Below the pieces are notes generated by a model. That model saw only the letters and a program-made list of their open reading frames with translations, was not told the DNA's origin and made no database searches. A program made the position numbers and the translations under genes. From an uncultured Lachnospira sp. (GTDB taxonomy: Bacteria > Bacillota > Clostridia > Lachnospirales > Lachnospiraceae): DNA of 64,000 nt. Location: contig CAJUBU010000007.1 in NCBI GenBank assembly GCA_910585095.1, forward strand, positions 77,904 to 141,903. The letters run 5' to 3'. Shown here piece after piece: positions 1-8,969 of the stretch (positions are counted from its first letter, which is position 1; each line of letters starts with the position of its first letter).

Positions 1-171
1 ATAATAAATAACATTCATAGTCAAACCATCCTTTTTATCTATAGTTAATTTATTCGATATTCCTTGTCCTTGTTCCTATCTAAAATCACACGATATTGTA
101 TTCTTATGAAATTTATCAATATGCTTTAAATATAATAATCATATAAAATTAAATTATAGGAAAGGGATATT

Positions 172-1596
172 ATGAAAACAGCTTGTGCCTATATTCGCGT
201 TAGCACAGACAAACAAGAAGAACTTTCTCCCAATGCACAAAAACGACTTATTCTTGATTATTGTAAGAAAAATAATTATCAAATAATGGATGAATATTTA
301 TTTATTGAAAATGGTATTTCTGGCAAAAAAGCCGATAAAAGACCTCAATTTCAAAAAATGATTCGCATGGCAAAATCAAAAGAGCATCCTTTTGATATTA
401 TATTAGTTTGGAAATTTAGTCGATTTGCCCGAAATCAAGAAGAATCCATTGTCTATAAATCCCTGTTGAAAAAATCACATGTAGAAGTTGTTAGTATATC
501 TGAGCCACTTATTGACGGTCCATTTGGAAGCCTTATCGAACGTATTATTGAATGGATGGACGAATACTATTCTATTCGTCTGTCGGGTGAAGTGATGCGT
601 GGTATGACTGAAAAGGCTCTGCATGGCGGATATCAAAGTTCACTCCCCTACGGTTATCGGTATGATAACAGTCATTCCTGTCCACAAATTTATGAACCAG
701 AAGCAAAGATTGTCACAATTATATTTGACCTTTATAATAATGGAAAAAGTTTTCTTGAAATTGCGCGATACATCAATCTTCTTGGCTATAAAACAAAACG
801 TGGCGCTGCATTTGAACATCGAACAATTCAATATATATTAGAAAATCCATTTTACAAAGGATATGTTCGTTGGAACCGTCAACATCATGAAGACCATACC
901 ATTAAAGAACAATCTGAATGGATTATTGCCAAAGGTCAACATAAAGCAATTATATCTGAATCTTTATTTGACCAAACACAATTGCAACTGCACAGACGCA
1001 CCCTTCCCTATAAAGCAAAATCAGCAAATTCTATGTCTCATTGGTTGAGTGGCATTGTAAAATGTTCGTCATGCGGTGCTTCATTAGTAATAAAAAATAA
1101 TCGTTATTATCAATGTGGTAAATATAATAAAGGGGCTTGTGCTGATAACCATTATATCTCAATTAAAATATTAGAAAATATAGTGTTCGATGCTTTAAAA
1201 AAAATATTTAACTCTAATGAATTTACTTTTATTTCAAATGATACTTATAAAACAGCCGATAACCATATCCAATTGCTCACTGTCCAACTGCAAAAAATGG
1301 AGGATAAAGAACAACGTATCAAACAAGCTTACCGTGATGGGATTGATTCATTAGAAGAATATAAAGAAAATAAATTGCTTTTGTCAAAAGAATATGATAT
1401 ATTGACTGCTGCTCTTAAAACAATAAATGAAGCCACAGCAAAAAAACAAGCTGCAAATGAAATTCACTCTGTTTATGATATTATAAAAGATGAATCTTTT
1501 GATACTGCCGTTCGAGCGTCGGCTTTAAGAAGTGTTGTTGACCATATGGTATATGATAAAAAGAAGGATACGTTAAAAATATTTTTATATCTATAA
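172..1596 (+). CDS. Large serine recombinase (element 1)
   Basis: A 474-residue large serine recombinase, a DNA integrase/excisionase. The N-terminal resolvase domain (about 1-150) opens with AYIRVSTDKQ, placing the catalytic serine at residue 11, and has the conserved KFSRFAR stretch. The Recombinase domain follows (about 160-270), then a zinc ribbon (CSSCG near residue 300, second Cys pair CGKYNKGAC) and a C-terminal coiled coil. The size is normal for the family. The start ATG follows GGAAAGG. The stop lies only about 17 bp before a truncated piece of cotJC, so the gene sits at the right end of an insertion whose left end is outside the window. It is clearly different in sequence from the second recombinase at 4368-5972, so each probably serves its own att site. 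The recombinase assignment is certain; the element boundary is inferred. Confidence 0.95.
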   Translation: MKTACAYIRVSTDKQEELSPNAQKRLILDYCKKNNYQIMDEYLFIENGISGKKADKRPQFQKMIRMAKSKEHPFDIILVWKFSRFARNQEESIVYKSLLKKSHVEVVSISEPLIDGPFGSLIERIIEWMDEYYSIRLSGEVMRGMTEKALHGGYQSSLPYGYRYDNSHSCPQIYEPEAKIVTIIFDLYNNGKSFLEIARYINLLGYKTKRGAAFEHRTIQYILENPFYKGYVRWNRQHHEDHTIKEQSEWIIAKGQHKAIISESLFDQTQLQLHRRTLPYKAKSANSMSHWLSGIVKCSSCGASLVIKNNRYYQCGKYNKGACADNHYISIKILENIVFDALKKIFNSNEFTFISNDTYKTADNHIQLLTVQLQKMEDKEQRIKQAYRDGIDSLEEYKENKLLLSKEYDILTAALKTINEATAKKQAANEIHSVYDIIKDESFDTAVRASALRSVVDHMVYDKKKDTLKIFLYL

Positions 1597-1613
1597 TACA
1601 AATATGCCCCTTA

Positions 1614-1754
1614 ATGAAGTATGGTGGTCCTGACGGAGAACTTGGAGCTTCTTTGAGATATATTTCTCAACGATATAGTATGCCTTATAGGGAAGTATCT
1701 GGTCTTTTAACCGATATAGGTAGCGAAGCTACAGAAATGTTCCGCCATCATTAA
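1614..1754 (+). pseudogene. cotJC: cotJC middle fragment (spore-coat Mn catalase)
   Basis: The frame reads KYGGPDGELGASLRY, then SQRYSMPYREV and LLTDIG. This is the conserved N-terminal half of the CotJC/manganese-catalase family, including the first metal-ligand Glu in GELGASLRY. Homology stops at the Gly codon 1719-1721; the reading frame then runs through unrelated sequence to a stop at 1752. About 28 N-terminal residues expected upstream (the WxYEKKLQ region of family members) are missing, because recombinase coding sequence ends at 1596. Joined to 12383-12793 it gives a continuous family-like protein of about 172 residues (36 + 136), and adding the missing N-terminus reaches the usual length of about 190-205. 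No start codon with a ribosome-binding site is visible, so it is not expected to be translated alone. Confidence 0.9.
1717..1745 (+). other. attL of the 10.66-kb element in cotJC
   Basis: The core TAGGTA (1717-1722) is also present at 12378-12383. After a 2-bp spacer, the arm 1725-1745 (GAAGC, three variable bases, AGAAATGTTCCGC) is the inverted counterpart of the arm at 12355-12375, with 18 of 21 bases matching. Such symmetric arms flanking a short core are what a serine-recombinase attP leaves, split between the two ends after integration. Left of the core the sequence is cotJC coding. Confidence 0.85.
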
Positions 1755-1932
1755 GTAGCTTGTCAAATCAATATTTATAATCCACTTTATGGCTCGCTTC
1801 TAATCTTATTTTCACTTTATGGTATTTTGTAAGATATTAAATAAAAATTATTAATATATATATACACAAGAATAATGACAAATACACTTTTTTATGTTAA
1901 AATTTGCTCAAAATATTGGGAGGATTATTTGC

Positions 1933-4170
1933 ATGAACAAACATGAAATGGAGCATAGACTGATTGAACATATACTACCCATATTAGACACTGTACTTCT
2001 AAATAATTTGACAGAAGACTACATACAAACAGAATTATCTCCCTTTTCACCTTCACAAAATATAAGCATTGCGCATGAAATTATAAAATTTATGAATGAA
2101 ATGCCGGGAGGCTTTTTTATTTATCGTGCAGATGATGATGAGCATATTATTTATGCCAATGATGCTTTGCTGCGCATTTTTGGCTGCACTACAAAAAAGG
2201 AATTTGTGGAATTAACTGGAAATTCTTTTAAAGGAATGGTTCATCCATGTGATTTAGATAAAATAGAACAAAGCATCCAAGAACAAATTTTTGACAGCCA
2301 ATATGACTTAGACTATGTTGAATATCGAATTATCCGAAAAGATGGACAAATTCGTTGGATTGAGGATTATGGACATTTTATTCACACACAGCATTTAGGA
2401 GACGTCTTTTATGTTTTTTTAAGTGATGCAACGGAAAAAAGAAATCGTATGTTATTAGAAAATGCTTCATCTGAAGAAAAAAGTTTAAAAGAAGAACATC
2501 TACAAAATTTACTTGAAGAATATAACAAAGAAAAGAGCTTAATCACACAAGAATATCTACGGCGTCTTGAAGTTATAGAAGGTCTTAGCATCAATTATGA
2601 GTCCATTCTATACGCTGATTTGGATACTGATAAAATTCTTCCATACCGATTAAGCAGTCGAACACAACTCCAATTTGGTAAAAAATTTCAACCTCGTCGA
2701 TTTATTTGGTATATTTCTGATTACATTAAAACTTGGGTTCACCCTGAAGACCGTGAACGGGTTTCTCAAACCACCTCTCCTGAGTATATTCGTAACCAAT
2801 TATCAAATAATAAAACCTATTATGTAAATTATCGCATCATAAATGAAGGAGAAATTCAATATTTACAGCTTCGTATTGTAAATGTCGGAAATAAAAAAGA
2901 CATTTCACAAATTGTTATGGGATATCGAAGAGTTGATGAAGAAATCCGACGTGAGATGGAACAAAAACAAATATTGGAAGAAGCCCTTGATAATGCAAAA
3001 CTGGCAATTATCGCTAAAAATACATTTCTTTCCAATATGTCGCACGATATGCGTACACCGCTCAATGCCATTTTTGGTTTTACTTCTCTTGCAAAGCAAC
3101 ATATTGATGATACAGAAGCTGTTTGTACTTATCTTGATAAACTTGAAATAGCAGGCAGACAACTGTTAGACCTGATAGATAAAACATTAGAAATATCGTG
3201 GATGGAAACTAACAATATTCATCTTACAGAAAGTGAATGTAATATATGTGATATTATACAAAGTATATATAAAACATTATCGCCACAGGCAGAAGGAAAA
3301 AATATAACTTTTTCTGTTCACTGCTCCTCTTTGGAACATTGTGACGTTTATAGCGATAACACTAAACTAAGGCAATGCCTTTTATATTTAACTCAAAATG
3401 CTATAACCTATACGCCATATGGAGGTAAGGTAGATATAACAGCAATTGAACTAAAAGAATTACCAAACGATTATGCAATGTATCAATTTACTATTCAAGA
3501 TACTGGTATCGGAATTAGTAAAGATTTTTTAAAGCATATCTATGAGCCATTTGAACGCGAAAATAATACAACGATTAGTGGTATTCATGGAACAGGACTA
3601 GGGCTTACCATTGTTAAAAACATTGTCGATATGATGGGCGGCGAAATAAGTGTAGACAGCACTGTTGACATAGGAACTACTTTTACAGTTACACTTCGTC
3701 TTCACATACAAAACCGCCCTCTGCCCTTTTCTACAGACAGTAAAGAAATTATTGCTCAATTACTCAATCAAAAAATACTATTGGCAGAAGACAATGAAAT
3801 TAACTTAGAAATTGAAGTAGAATTGCTGCAAGAACTTGGATTTCTTATTGAAACTGCTGTTAATGGCAGCATTGCTGTTGAAAAAATTAAACATTCCAAA
3901 CCTGGGGAATATGCTCTTATTTTAATGGATATTCAGATGCCTGTTATGGATGGTCGTCAGGCAACAGAAGCGATACGTAAACTAGATAACCCAGAATTGG
4001 CCAATATTCCAATTATTGCACTATCTGCCAATGCCTTTGAAAGCGACAAACAACTGTCCATTGAAAGCGGTATGGATGCACATTTGACTAAACCGATTGA
4101 TGTTCCTTTACTGCTAGAATCCATTGCAAAAACAATACATAATCATAAATGTTCAAAAAAACATAAATAA
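1933..4170 (+). CDS. Hybrid sensor histidine kinase (PAS-PAS-HisKA-HATPase-REC)
   Basis: A cytoplasmic hybrid kinase of 745 residues; no membrane segment is apparent. A PAS domain lies at about 45-150 and a second PAS-like domain at about 225-325. HisKA carries the phospho-acceptor His in NMSHDMRTPLNAI. The HATPase has DTGIGI and GTGLGLTI. The C-terminal receiver has acidic residues AEDN and a phospho-acceptor Asp in LILMDIQMPVMDG. The start at 1933 is chosen because GGGAGGAT sits 7-8 bases upstream; an in-frame ATG at 1894 lacks a site. It is the first gene inside the left end of the cotJC-inserted element and has no dedicated output regulator beside it. Autophosphorylation with intramolecular relay is known for the architecture; the signal and final target are unknown. 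Confidence 0.9.
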   Translation: MNKHEMEHRLIEHILPILDTVLLNNLTEDYIQTELSPFSPSQNISIAHEIIKFMNEMPGGFFIYRADDDEHIIYANDALLRIFGCTTKKEFVELTGNSFKGMVHPCDLDKIEQSIQEQIFDSQYDLDYVEYRIIRKDGQIRWIEDYGHFIHTQHLGDVFYVFLSDATEKRNRMLLENASSEEKSLKEEHLQNLLEEYNKEKSLITQEYLRRLEVIEGLSINYESILYADLDTDKILPYRLSSRTQLQFGKKFQPRRFIWYISDYIKTWVHPEDRERVSQTTSPEYIRNQLSNNKTYYVNYRIINEGEIQYLQLRIVNVGNKKDISQIVMGYRRVDEEIRREMEQKQILEEALDNAKLAIIAKNTFLSNMSHDMRTPLNAIFGFTSLAKQHIDDTEAVCTYLDKLEIAGRQLLDLIDKTLEISWMETNNIHLTESECNICDIIQSIYKTLSPQAEGKNITFSVHCSSLEHCDVYSDNTKLRQCLLYLTQNAITYTPYGGKVDITAIELKELPNDYAMYQFTIQDTGIGISKDFLKHIYEPFERENNTTISGIHGTGLGLTIVKNIVDMMGGEISVDSTVDIGTTFTVTLRLHIQNRPLPFSTDSKEIIAQLLNQKILLAEDNEINLEIEVELLQELGFLIETAVNGSIAVEKIKHSKPGEYALILMDIQMPVMDGRQATEAIRKLDNPELANIPIIALSANAFESDKQLSIESGMDAHLTKPIDVPLLLESIAKTIHNHKCSKKHK

Positions 4171-4235
4171 TTTATTAATTAAAAAATTCAAAATTTGTTT
4201 TTTATCATTCTACAAAAAATAATTCAACATAAATC

Positions 4236-4306
4236 ATTGATTAGCAGAAATTTTTAAGCTATAACAAGGAGAAATCTTAAAAATTTCTGTTAATCAATCT
4301 TTTTTA
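4236..4306. terminator. Bidirectional terminator between kinase and recombinase
   Basis: A 23-base arm (4236-4258) pairs with 4276-4298 almost perfectly, followed on the plus strand by CTTTTTT. It lies between the 3' ends of two converging genes (kinase and recombinase) and can serve both. Confidence 0.8.
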
Positions 4307-4367
4307 TAAACTGTCACCAAATAAATGTATTAACTCAACTATTTGAAAATTTGCAAAAATACATTAT

Positions 4368-5972
4368 TTAACACTTTTCTTTAATGATATAATGCCATTT
4401 AAAAGAATTTCCCTTTAAATATACATCAATTGTATTCTGTTCATCCACAACCATTTTATCAAGCAAATCTGCATAAAATTCATCTTCATATAAAACACCA
4501 TTTATTAATTCATCGACAATATTTTTTATATTTTCCATTAAATTTTTCTGCTTTTTCATTAAATCTGATTGCTTTTCGCTTTTTTCTATGTTTGATTTTA
4601 ATTCCTTTATTTGCGCATAATATTTTTCCTTAAAAGCAATAAATTCCTTTCGGTCAATATCACCACTTGTATATAATTCAATTAAATTCATATATTTTTT
4701 CTTTGTTGTCTCTATTTGTTCTGCCCATATATTATGGCAATCTTCTCTATCCATTGAACAAACTTTATCAATTATTTTTATTAAAAGATACAATATTTTT
4801 TCTCGTTCTATATCTAATTGTTTACAGGTAAGATACATGATATAAAGAGCTTCTTCATTGTGGATACTGATTCCAGAACACCCTGTTTGATTTCCAGCTT
4901 TATCTATATGAGGACTGCCGTTTTTAACACGCGTAAGACAACTCCATGCCTTATACTTACTGCCATCTTTTCTGGTTTTATACCGTGCAACATAACTTGC
5001 ACCACATATACCACATTTAATTTTTCCAGAAAATAAATAACGATTGCTATATTTTGCCTTTCCTTTTTGAGAATGCGATTTTTCATTTAAAATATCATTG
5101 GCTTTATCAAATAAATCACGTGGTATAATAGGCATATGATGGTCTTTTATAATCACAAACTCTTCCTCTCCATGATTCATTTTCTTTTCATGTGAAAGAA
5201 AATCAGGTGTATAAGTTTTTTTTTGCACTAAATCGCCACAATATTTTTCATTGCGGATAATCCGCAAAATAACGGTACTGTTCCACTCGTTTGCACGCAT
5301 AGGTGCAATACCTGCTTCGCGAAGCTCACGCGCAATTACATAAGCGCCTTTCTTCTCATTTACAAATTTATGAAAAATAAGGCGGACAATCGTTGCCCCC
5401 TCCTCATTGATATACATTTTACCATTTTTTATATCATAGCCAAGCATACTCCGCCCAAACACAACGCCTTGTTCCATCTGCCGTTTCTGTCCCCATTTCA
5501 CACGCTCCGAAGTCCTGCGGCTTTCTTCCTGTGCAATCGATGCCATAATAGACAACCGAAGCTCTGCATCACCATCTAATGTATTAATATTATCATTCAT
5601 AAAAATAACGCCAACCCCATATTTTTTAAGGTCGCGTGTATAATAAATGCTGTCAAGCGTATTTCTTGCAAAACGGGAAATCTCTTTTGTGAGAATCAAA
5701 TCTAATTGACCGCTTTTTGCACAGGCAATCATACGATTAAATTCTTTGCGTTTTTTGGTATTCGTGCCAGAAATCCCTGAGTCTGCAAATATCTCGTAAA
5801 GTTCCCAATCTGGATTATGTTCTATATACTGCTTAAAAAACAGACACTGGCTTTCAAATGAATTGACCTGATCTTCACATTCTGTAGAAACACGGCAATA
5901 TGCAGCAACTCTTTTTTTCGCATGCTGCATTACTCGTTTTTGGTTAAGAGCTTTATATTTATCAATCGACAT
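4368..5972 (-). CDS. Large serine recombinase (element 2)
   Basis: A 534-residue large serine recombinase and the only integrase inside the 10.66-kb element, hence the likely enzyme acting on its att sites. The resolvase domain contains VAAYCRVSTECEDQ with the catalytic Ser and KEISRFARN. The Recombinase domain spans about 190-300. A zinc ribbon has CGICGASYVAR with later Cys residues, followed by a long coiled coil. The start at 5972 follows AGGAAAGG; ten residues of upstream open frame have no ribosome site. Unlike many skin-type elements, the gene is not next to an att end: a kinase gene separates it from attL. It converges on that kinase across a shared terminator. It resembles Tn4451/Tn1549-type transposon integrases in overall architecture. 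Confidence 0.95.
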   Translation of the reverse strand: MSIDKYKALNQKRVMQHAKKRVAAYCRVSTECEDQVNSFESQCLFFKQYIEHNPDWELYEIFADSGISGTNTKKRKEFNRMIACAKSGQLDLILTKEISRFARNTLDSIYYTRDLKKYGVGVIFMNDNINTLDGDAELRLSIMASIAQEESRRTSERVKWGQKRQMEQGVVFGRSMLGYDIKNGKMYINEEGATIVRLIFHKFVNEKKGAYVIARELREAGIAPMRANEWNSTVILRIIRNEKYCGDLVQKKTYTPDFLSHEKKMNHGEEEFVIIKDHHMPIIPRDLFDKANDILNEKSHSQKGKAKYSNRYLFSGKIKCGICGASYVARYKTRKDGSKYKAWSCLTRVKNGSPHIDKAGNQTGCSGISIHNEEALYIMYLTCKQLDIEREKILYLLIKIIDKVCSMDREDCHNIWAEQIETTKKKYMNLIELYTSGDIDRKEFIAFKEKYYAQIKELKSNIEKSEKQSDLMKKQKNLMENIKNIVDELINGVLYEDEFYADLLDKMVVDEQNTIDVYLKGNSFKWHYIIKEKC

Positions 5973-6028
5973 AACTTTTCCTTTCCTAATAAATTGCCAC
6001 AATATTATAAATATAAAAAAACCAACTA

Positions 6029-6090
6029 GTTAAGCGGATATTCGCAATCCGCTACACTGCTTGCTCAAACCCACTAGCTGCTATTGCAGT
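6029..6090 (+). repeat. Two-hairpin dispersed repeat, copy A
   Basis: Hairpin 1 at 6033-6053 pairs AGCGGAT with ATCCGCT around a 7-base loop. Hairpin 2 at 6076-6090 pairs CTGC with GCAG. The segment between reads ACTGCTTGCTCAAACC. It belongs to a family with other copies at 41511, 48265, 55945, 56903, 56948 and 57147, and a hairpin-2-only copy at 62673. Here hairpin 2 overlaps the last codons of the 75-residue minus-strand gene, so the repeat supplies that protein's C-terminus. Confidence 0.75.
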
Positions 6091-6279
6091 GTTAATATTG
6101 TTATTATATTGTTTTTCTATTTCTTCTATACAATGTTCATATTGTAAATCTGTCAAAAGCTCTCTTTTTTTTAAAGAAGCCACAATTGATTTTTCAAATT
6201 GCAAATAAAAAGCTGTATATTCTTGTTCTGTCATTTTTAAAACAGACTCTCCATCATAAATAAACTCACGGCGTTTCAA
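6052..6279 (-). CDS. Small coiled-coil protein beside recombinase, possible directionality factor
   Basis: A 75-residue protein encoded 79 bp upstream of the element-2 recombinase on the same strand. It is helical and highly charged in the middle (MTEQEYTAFYLQFEKS, then LTDLQYEHCIEEIEKQYN), with a layout like the small SHOCT-type proteins often seen next to serine recombinases in Firmicutes transposons. Its last residues (FEQAV) are encoded by a dispersed repeat. No enzyme motif is visible. Small neighbours of large serine recombinases can be recombination directionality factors that switch the enzyme to excision; that role is inference from position and size. The start ATG gives a compact frame but only a weak ribosome site (AAAATTG upstream). 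Confidence 0.65.
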   Translation of the reverse strand: MKRREFIYDGESVLKMTEQEYTAFYLQFEKSIVASLKKRELLTDLQYEHCIEEIEKQYNNNINTAIAASGFEQAV

Positions 6280-6299
6280 TTATCAATTTTCCTTATCCA

Positions 6300-6560
6300 T
6301 CATTGATTATCTGTTATTGATATAATGTATTCATAAAAGCTCGTACAATATAACAATACAGACAAACCAAAGTTTTGCTTATTAACCTCAATTGGTATTA
6401 ACTTTCCATCACACTGAATTACAAAATCAATTTTAGCACTACACCCAAACTCCAAAATAGAATAAGTCTTTCCAACTTGTCTTGCACCTTGTAAAATAAG
6501 AGATTTACGATATTTACTTTCCTTCCATTCTGTTAAAAAACACATTATTTTTCGATGCAT
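6300..6560 (-). pseudogene. DUF4143/AAA ATPase remnant with internal deletion
   Basis: The first half carries a Walker A, LQGARQVGKTYS, preceded by a KYRKSLIL strand as in the AAA_14/DUF4143 ATPases. Directly afterwards the frame jumps to KIDFVIQCDGKLIPIEV, the nuclease-like C-terminal end of the same family. Members are about 400 residues; this one has 86, so roughly 300 residues, including Walker B and the sensor region, have been deleted in frame. A functional ATPase is not possible. It probably represents decayed cargo of the element. Confidence 0.8.
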
Positions 6561-6895
6561 TACTCTATTTTCTTTATAAAAAATTTTGTTTATAACTAAT
6601 ATCAGTTATAAAATAACATATATTCATGTAAATTTCGATGTACTTTATTTTAATTTTTACATTAAATAACACTAATATTTTTTGATTTTTTACATAATAA
6701 AACATTAATCTTTTTATTACAAACGCTTTTTACCATTCTTTATACACCATTTTCTTATCTTTTAATCTCTTATTTTATACACTATATATTTTACCTTGAT
6801 GTAAGAAAATCTTTACTATTTATTAAGAAAATCTTAAAATAACCATTCTTTATTTTGATAAAATAACAGCAGATAAAAGAAAGGGCTTTAAAATA
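6561..6895. other. Gene-free control region before vanRS-like operon
   Basis: This stretch of 335 bases is very AT-rich and contains no credible coding frame. Its right end holds the direct repeats at 6802-6835 and the ribosome site GAAAGGG of the regulator gene. The remainder shows only poly-T/poly-A tracts. Confidence 0.6.
6802..6835 (+). promoter_or_regulatory. Direct repeat, probable regulator binding site
   Basis: TAAGAAAATCTT occurs at 6802-6813 and again at 6824-6835, a 22-bp period (two helical turns) on one DNA face, about 60-95 bp before the response-regulator ATG. OmpR-class regulators bind such tandem sites, so autoregulation of the two-component operon is the simplest reading. 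Confidence 0.55.
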
Positions 6896-7591
6896 ATGAA
6901 AGAAAAAATATTAATTATTGATGATGAGCGCGAAATTGCAGATCTTATCGAGTTATATCTTCAAAATGAAAATTATGAAGTCTTTAAATATTATAATGGT
7001 GCTGATGGGTTAAATTGTATTCAAAATACGATATTGGATTTAGCCATTTTAGATATTATGCTTCCAGATATAAACGGCTTTCAGCTATGTCAAAAAATTC
7101 GAGAAAACTATCATTATCCTGTTATTATGCTTACTGCAAAAAGTGAAGAAATTGACAAAATTACAGGGTTGACACTGGGAGCAGATGACTATATTACAAA
7201 ACCTTTTCTGCCATTAGAGCTTGTTGCTCGGGTAAAAGCACAGCTTCGCCGTTATAAACGCTACAATCAAGATACCAGTCAAGAAAATGATATTCTTGTT
7301 CATTCTGGTTTGGTTTTAAATATCAAAAGTCATCAATGTACTTTAAATGAACAACCATTGTCACTAACGCCTATTGAATTTTCCATTTTAAGAATCTTAT
7401 GTGAACAAAAAGGAAATGTTGTAAGCTCAGAAGAATTATTCCATCAAATATGGGGGGATGAATATTTTAATAAAAACAATAATACCATTACTGTCCATAT
7501 TCGGCATCTGCGTGAAAAAATGGGCGACTCTTTTGAAGACCCTAAATATATAAAAACAGTCTGGGGGTGCGGATATAAAATTGAAAAATAA
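6896..7591 (+). CDS. OmpR-family response regulator, VanR-like
   Basis: A 231-residue transcription regulator. The receiver domain (1-115) has acidic DDE near residue 11, phospho-acceptor Asp in LAILDIMLPDINGF, and KPF near residue 102. The winged-helix effector domain (about 130-231) ends with HIRHLREKMG and IKTVWGCGYKIE. Sequence flavour is that of VanR and related cell-wall-stress regulators. It is followed with an 11-bp overlap by its kinase. No vanH, vanA/B or vanX is present, so it is a VanR-like regulator and not a resistance operon. The target is probably the downstream CofE-like gene or genes outside the element. Confidence 0.93.
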   Translation: MKEKILIIDDEREIADLIELYLQNENYEVFKYYNGADGLNCIQNTILDLAILDIMLPDINGFQLCQKIRENYHYPVIMLTAKSEEIDKITGLTLGADDYITKPFLPLELVARVKAQLRRYKRYNQDTSQENDILVHSGLVLNIKSHQCTLNEQPLSLTPIEFSILRILCEQKGNVVSSEELFHQIWGDEYFNKNNNTITVHIRHLREKMGDSFEDPKYIKTVWGCGYKIEK

Positions 7592-8729
7592 TAGTAAAAA
7601 AACAAGTAAAAAATTATTAATATATATTGTCACCATCGTTATTTTATTAATATTATGTTTTAAGTTTTATTACTGGATAGATATAAATTGGAGTGCTACC
7701 ATTCGTAACTGGTTCTCTGAAAATTTAATGGCTCACCGTGAAATTTCAACAGTTGATGAAATGTATAAAATAACTATTATTGAGCCACAATGGCATACGA
7801 TTAAACAAATTTTTTTGATAACATTATGTATAATGGTCGTTTTATGGGCAACGAGTATATTTGTAGCAGCATGGCTTTACGCTGAAAAAAAAGTGAATCA
7901 AACCATTTCTAACGCCAACAAAATGGTACAGTTCTATATGATAGACAACATGGCTGTTCCTGATATATACAAAGAAGAAAATGCAGAGCTTTTTGCTCAA
8001 ATGGTAGAAATTAAATCAACCATCCAACATCATGAACAAATGTTAAAAGAAGAGTCTACCCGAAAAAATGATTTGATTGTCTATCTAGCTCACGATTTAA
8101 AAACACCGCTTACTTCTATTATCGGTTATTTAAGTTTATTAAAGGAAATACCAGAAATGCCAATTGCACAACAATCCAACTATATCAATATTACATTAGA
8201 TAAGGCGTTGCGTTTAGAAAAACTGATTAATGAATTTTTTGATATAACAAGATATAACCTTTCTCAAATTAGCTTAGAAAAGGAAAGTATCAATCTTTAT
8301 TATATGCTTGTTCAATTGACGGATGAATTTTATCCTATTTTTCAAGCACACGGCAACACAATTTCCCTTCATGCAGACGAAAATTTAATTTTATATGGCG
8401 ATTCTGAAAAGCTTGCAAGAGTATTTAATAATATCTTAAAAAATGCGGTTGCTTACAGTTATCCCAGCACTGAAATTCAAGTTTTTGCCAGCGGCAACGA
8501 AAAAGAAATCCATATTGATTTTCAAAACACAGGAAAAACCATTCCAAAACATAAACTAGAATCCATCTTTGAAAAATTCTTTCGCCTAGATGAATCACGT
8601 TCCGTCAATACGGGCTGTGCAGGTCTTGGACTGGCAATTTCAAAGGAAATTATTACATTGCATGGCGGAACTATCTGGGCAGAAAGCGAGCAGGAACAGA
8701 CCAGTTTTCATATTATACTGCCATCTTAA
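7581..8729 (+). CDS. Sensor histidine kinase, VanS-like
   Basis: A membrane kinase of 382 residues beginning with TTG that overlaps the regulator's stop by 11 bases, implying translational coupling. TM1 is at about 11-32, a short extracytoplasmic loop follows, and TM2 is at about 78-102. After a HAMP-like linker comes the H-box VYLAHDLKTPLTSIIGYL, then INEFFDITRYNL. The ATPase domain has FNNILKNAVAYS and GCAGLGLAIS. The dimerisation region strongly resembles VanS. The receptor loop is short (about 45 residues), as in VanS-type sensors of cell-wall signals. Partner: the regulator just upstream. Confidence 0.92.
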   Translation: MKNNSKKTSKKLLIYIVTIVILLILCFKFYYWIDINWSATIRNWFSENLMAHREISTVDEMYKITIIEPQWHTIKQIFLITLCIMVVLWATSIFVAAWLYAEKKVNQTISNANKMVQFYMIDNMAVPDIYKEENAELFAQMVEIKSTIQHHEQMLKEESTRKNDLIVYLAHDLKTPLTSIIGYLSLLKEIPEMPIAQQSNYINITLDKALRLEKLINEFFDITRYNLSQISLEKESINLYYMLVQLTDEFYPIFQAHGNTISLHADENLILYGDSEKLARVFNNILKNAVAYSYPSTEIQVFASGNEKEIHIDFQNTGKTIPKHKLESIFEKFFRLDESRSVNTGCAGLGLAISKEIITLHGGTIWAESEQEQTSFHIILPS

Positions 8730-8796
8730 TTCTATAAAAATTTCAATGTTATATTTATATTTTCTTAATAATTAATCAATTTAATGTTAAATTACG

Positions 8797-8842
8797 AAAA
8801 GCTTTTGTTTGATAGAATTTCTATCAGATAAAAGCTTTTTTA
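8797..8842 (+). terminator. Strong intrinsic terminator after vanRS-like pair
   Basis: A 20-bp stem (8797-8816 pairing with 8820-8839, with two G-T pairs) and a run of T at 8836-8842. It ends the two-component operon and separates it from the CofE-like gene. Confidence 0.85.
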
Positions 8843-8969
8843 TTTATAAGCAATTCACTATATTGCTATTTCACCACATTTTTAAATAGGCAAGTTCAAC
8901 GCTTACCTAAAGAAATTAATAGACATTTGTAAAACTCTAAAAAAATTAAATAAAAGGAGACTTTCTATT

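Noticed and set aside
6896..8729. Vancomycin-resistance operon
   Set aside because: Only regulator and kinase resemble VanR/VanS; no D-Ala-D-Lac/Ser ligase, dehydrogenase or dipeptidase genes are nearby.
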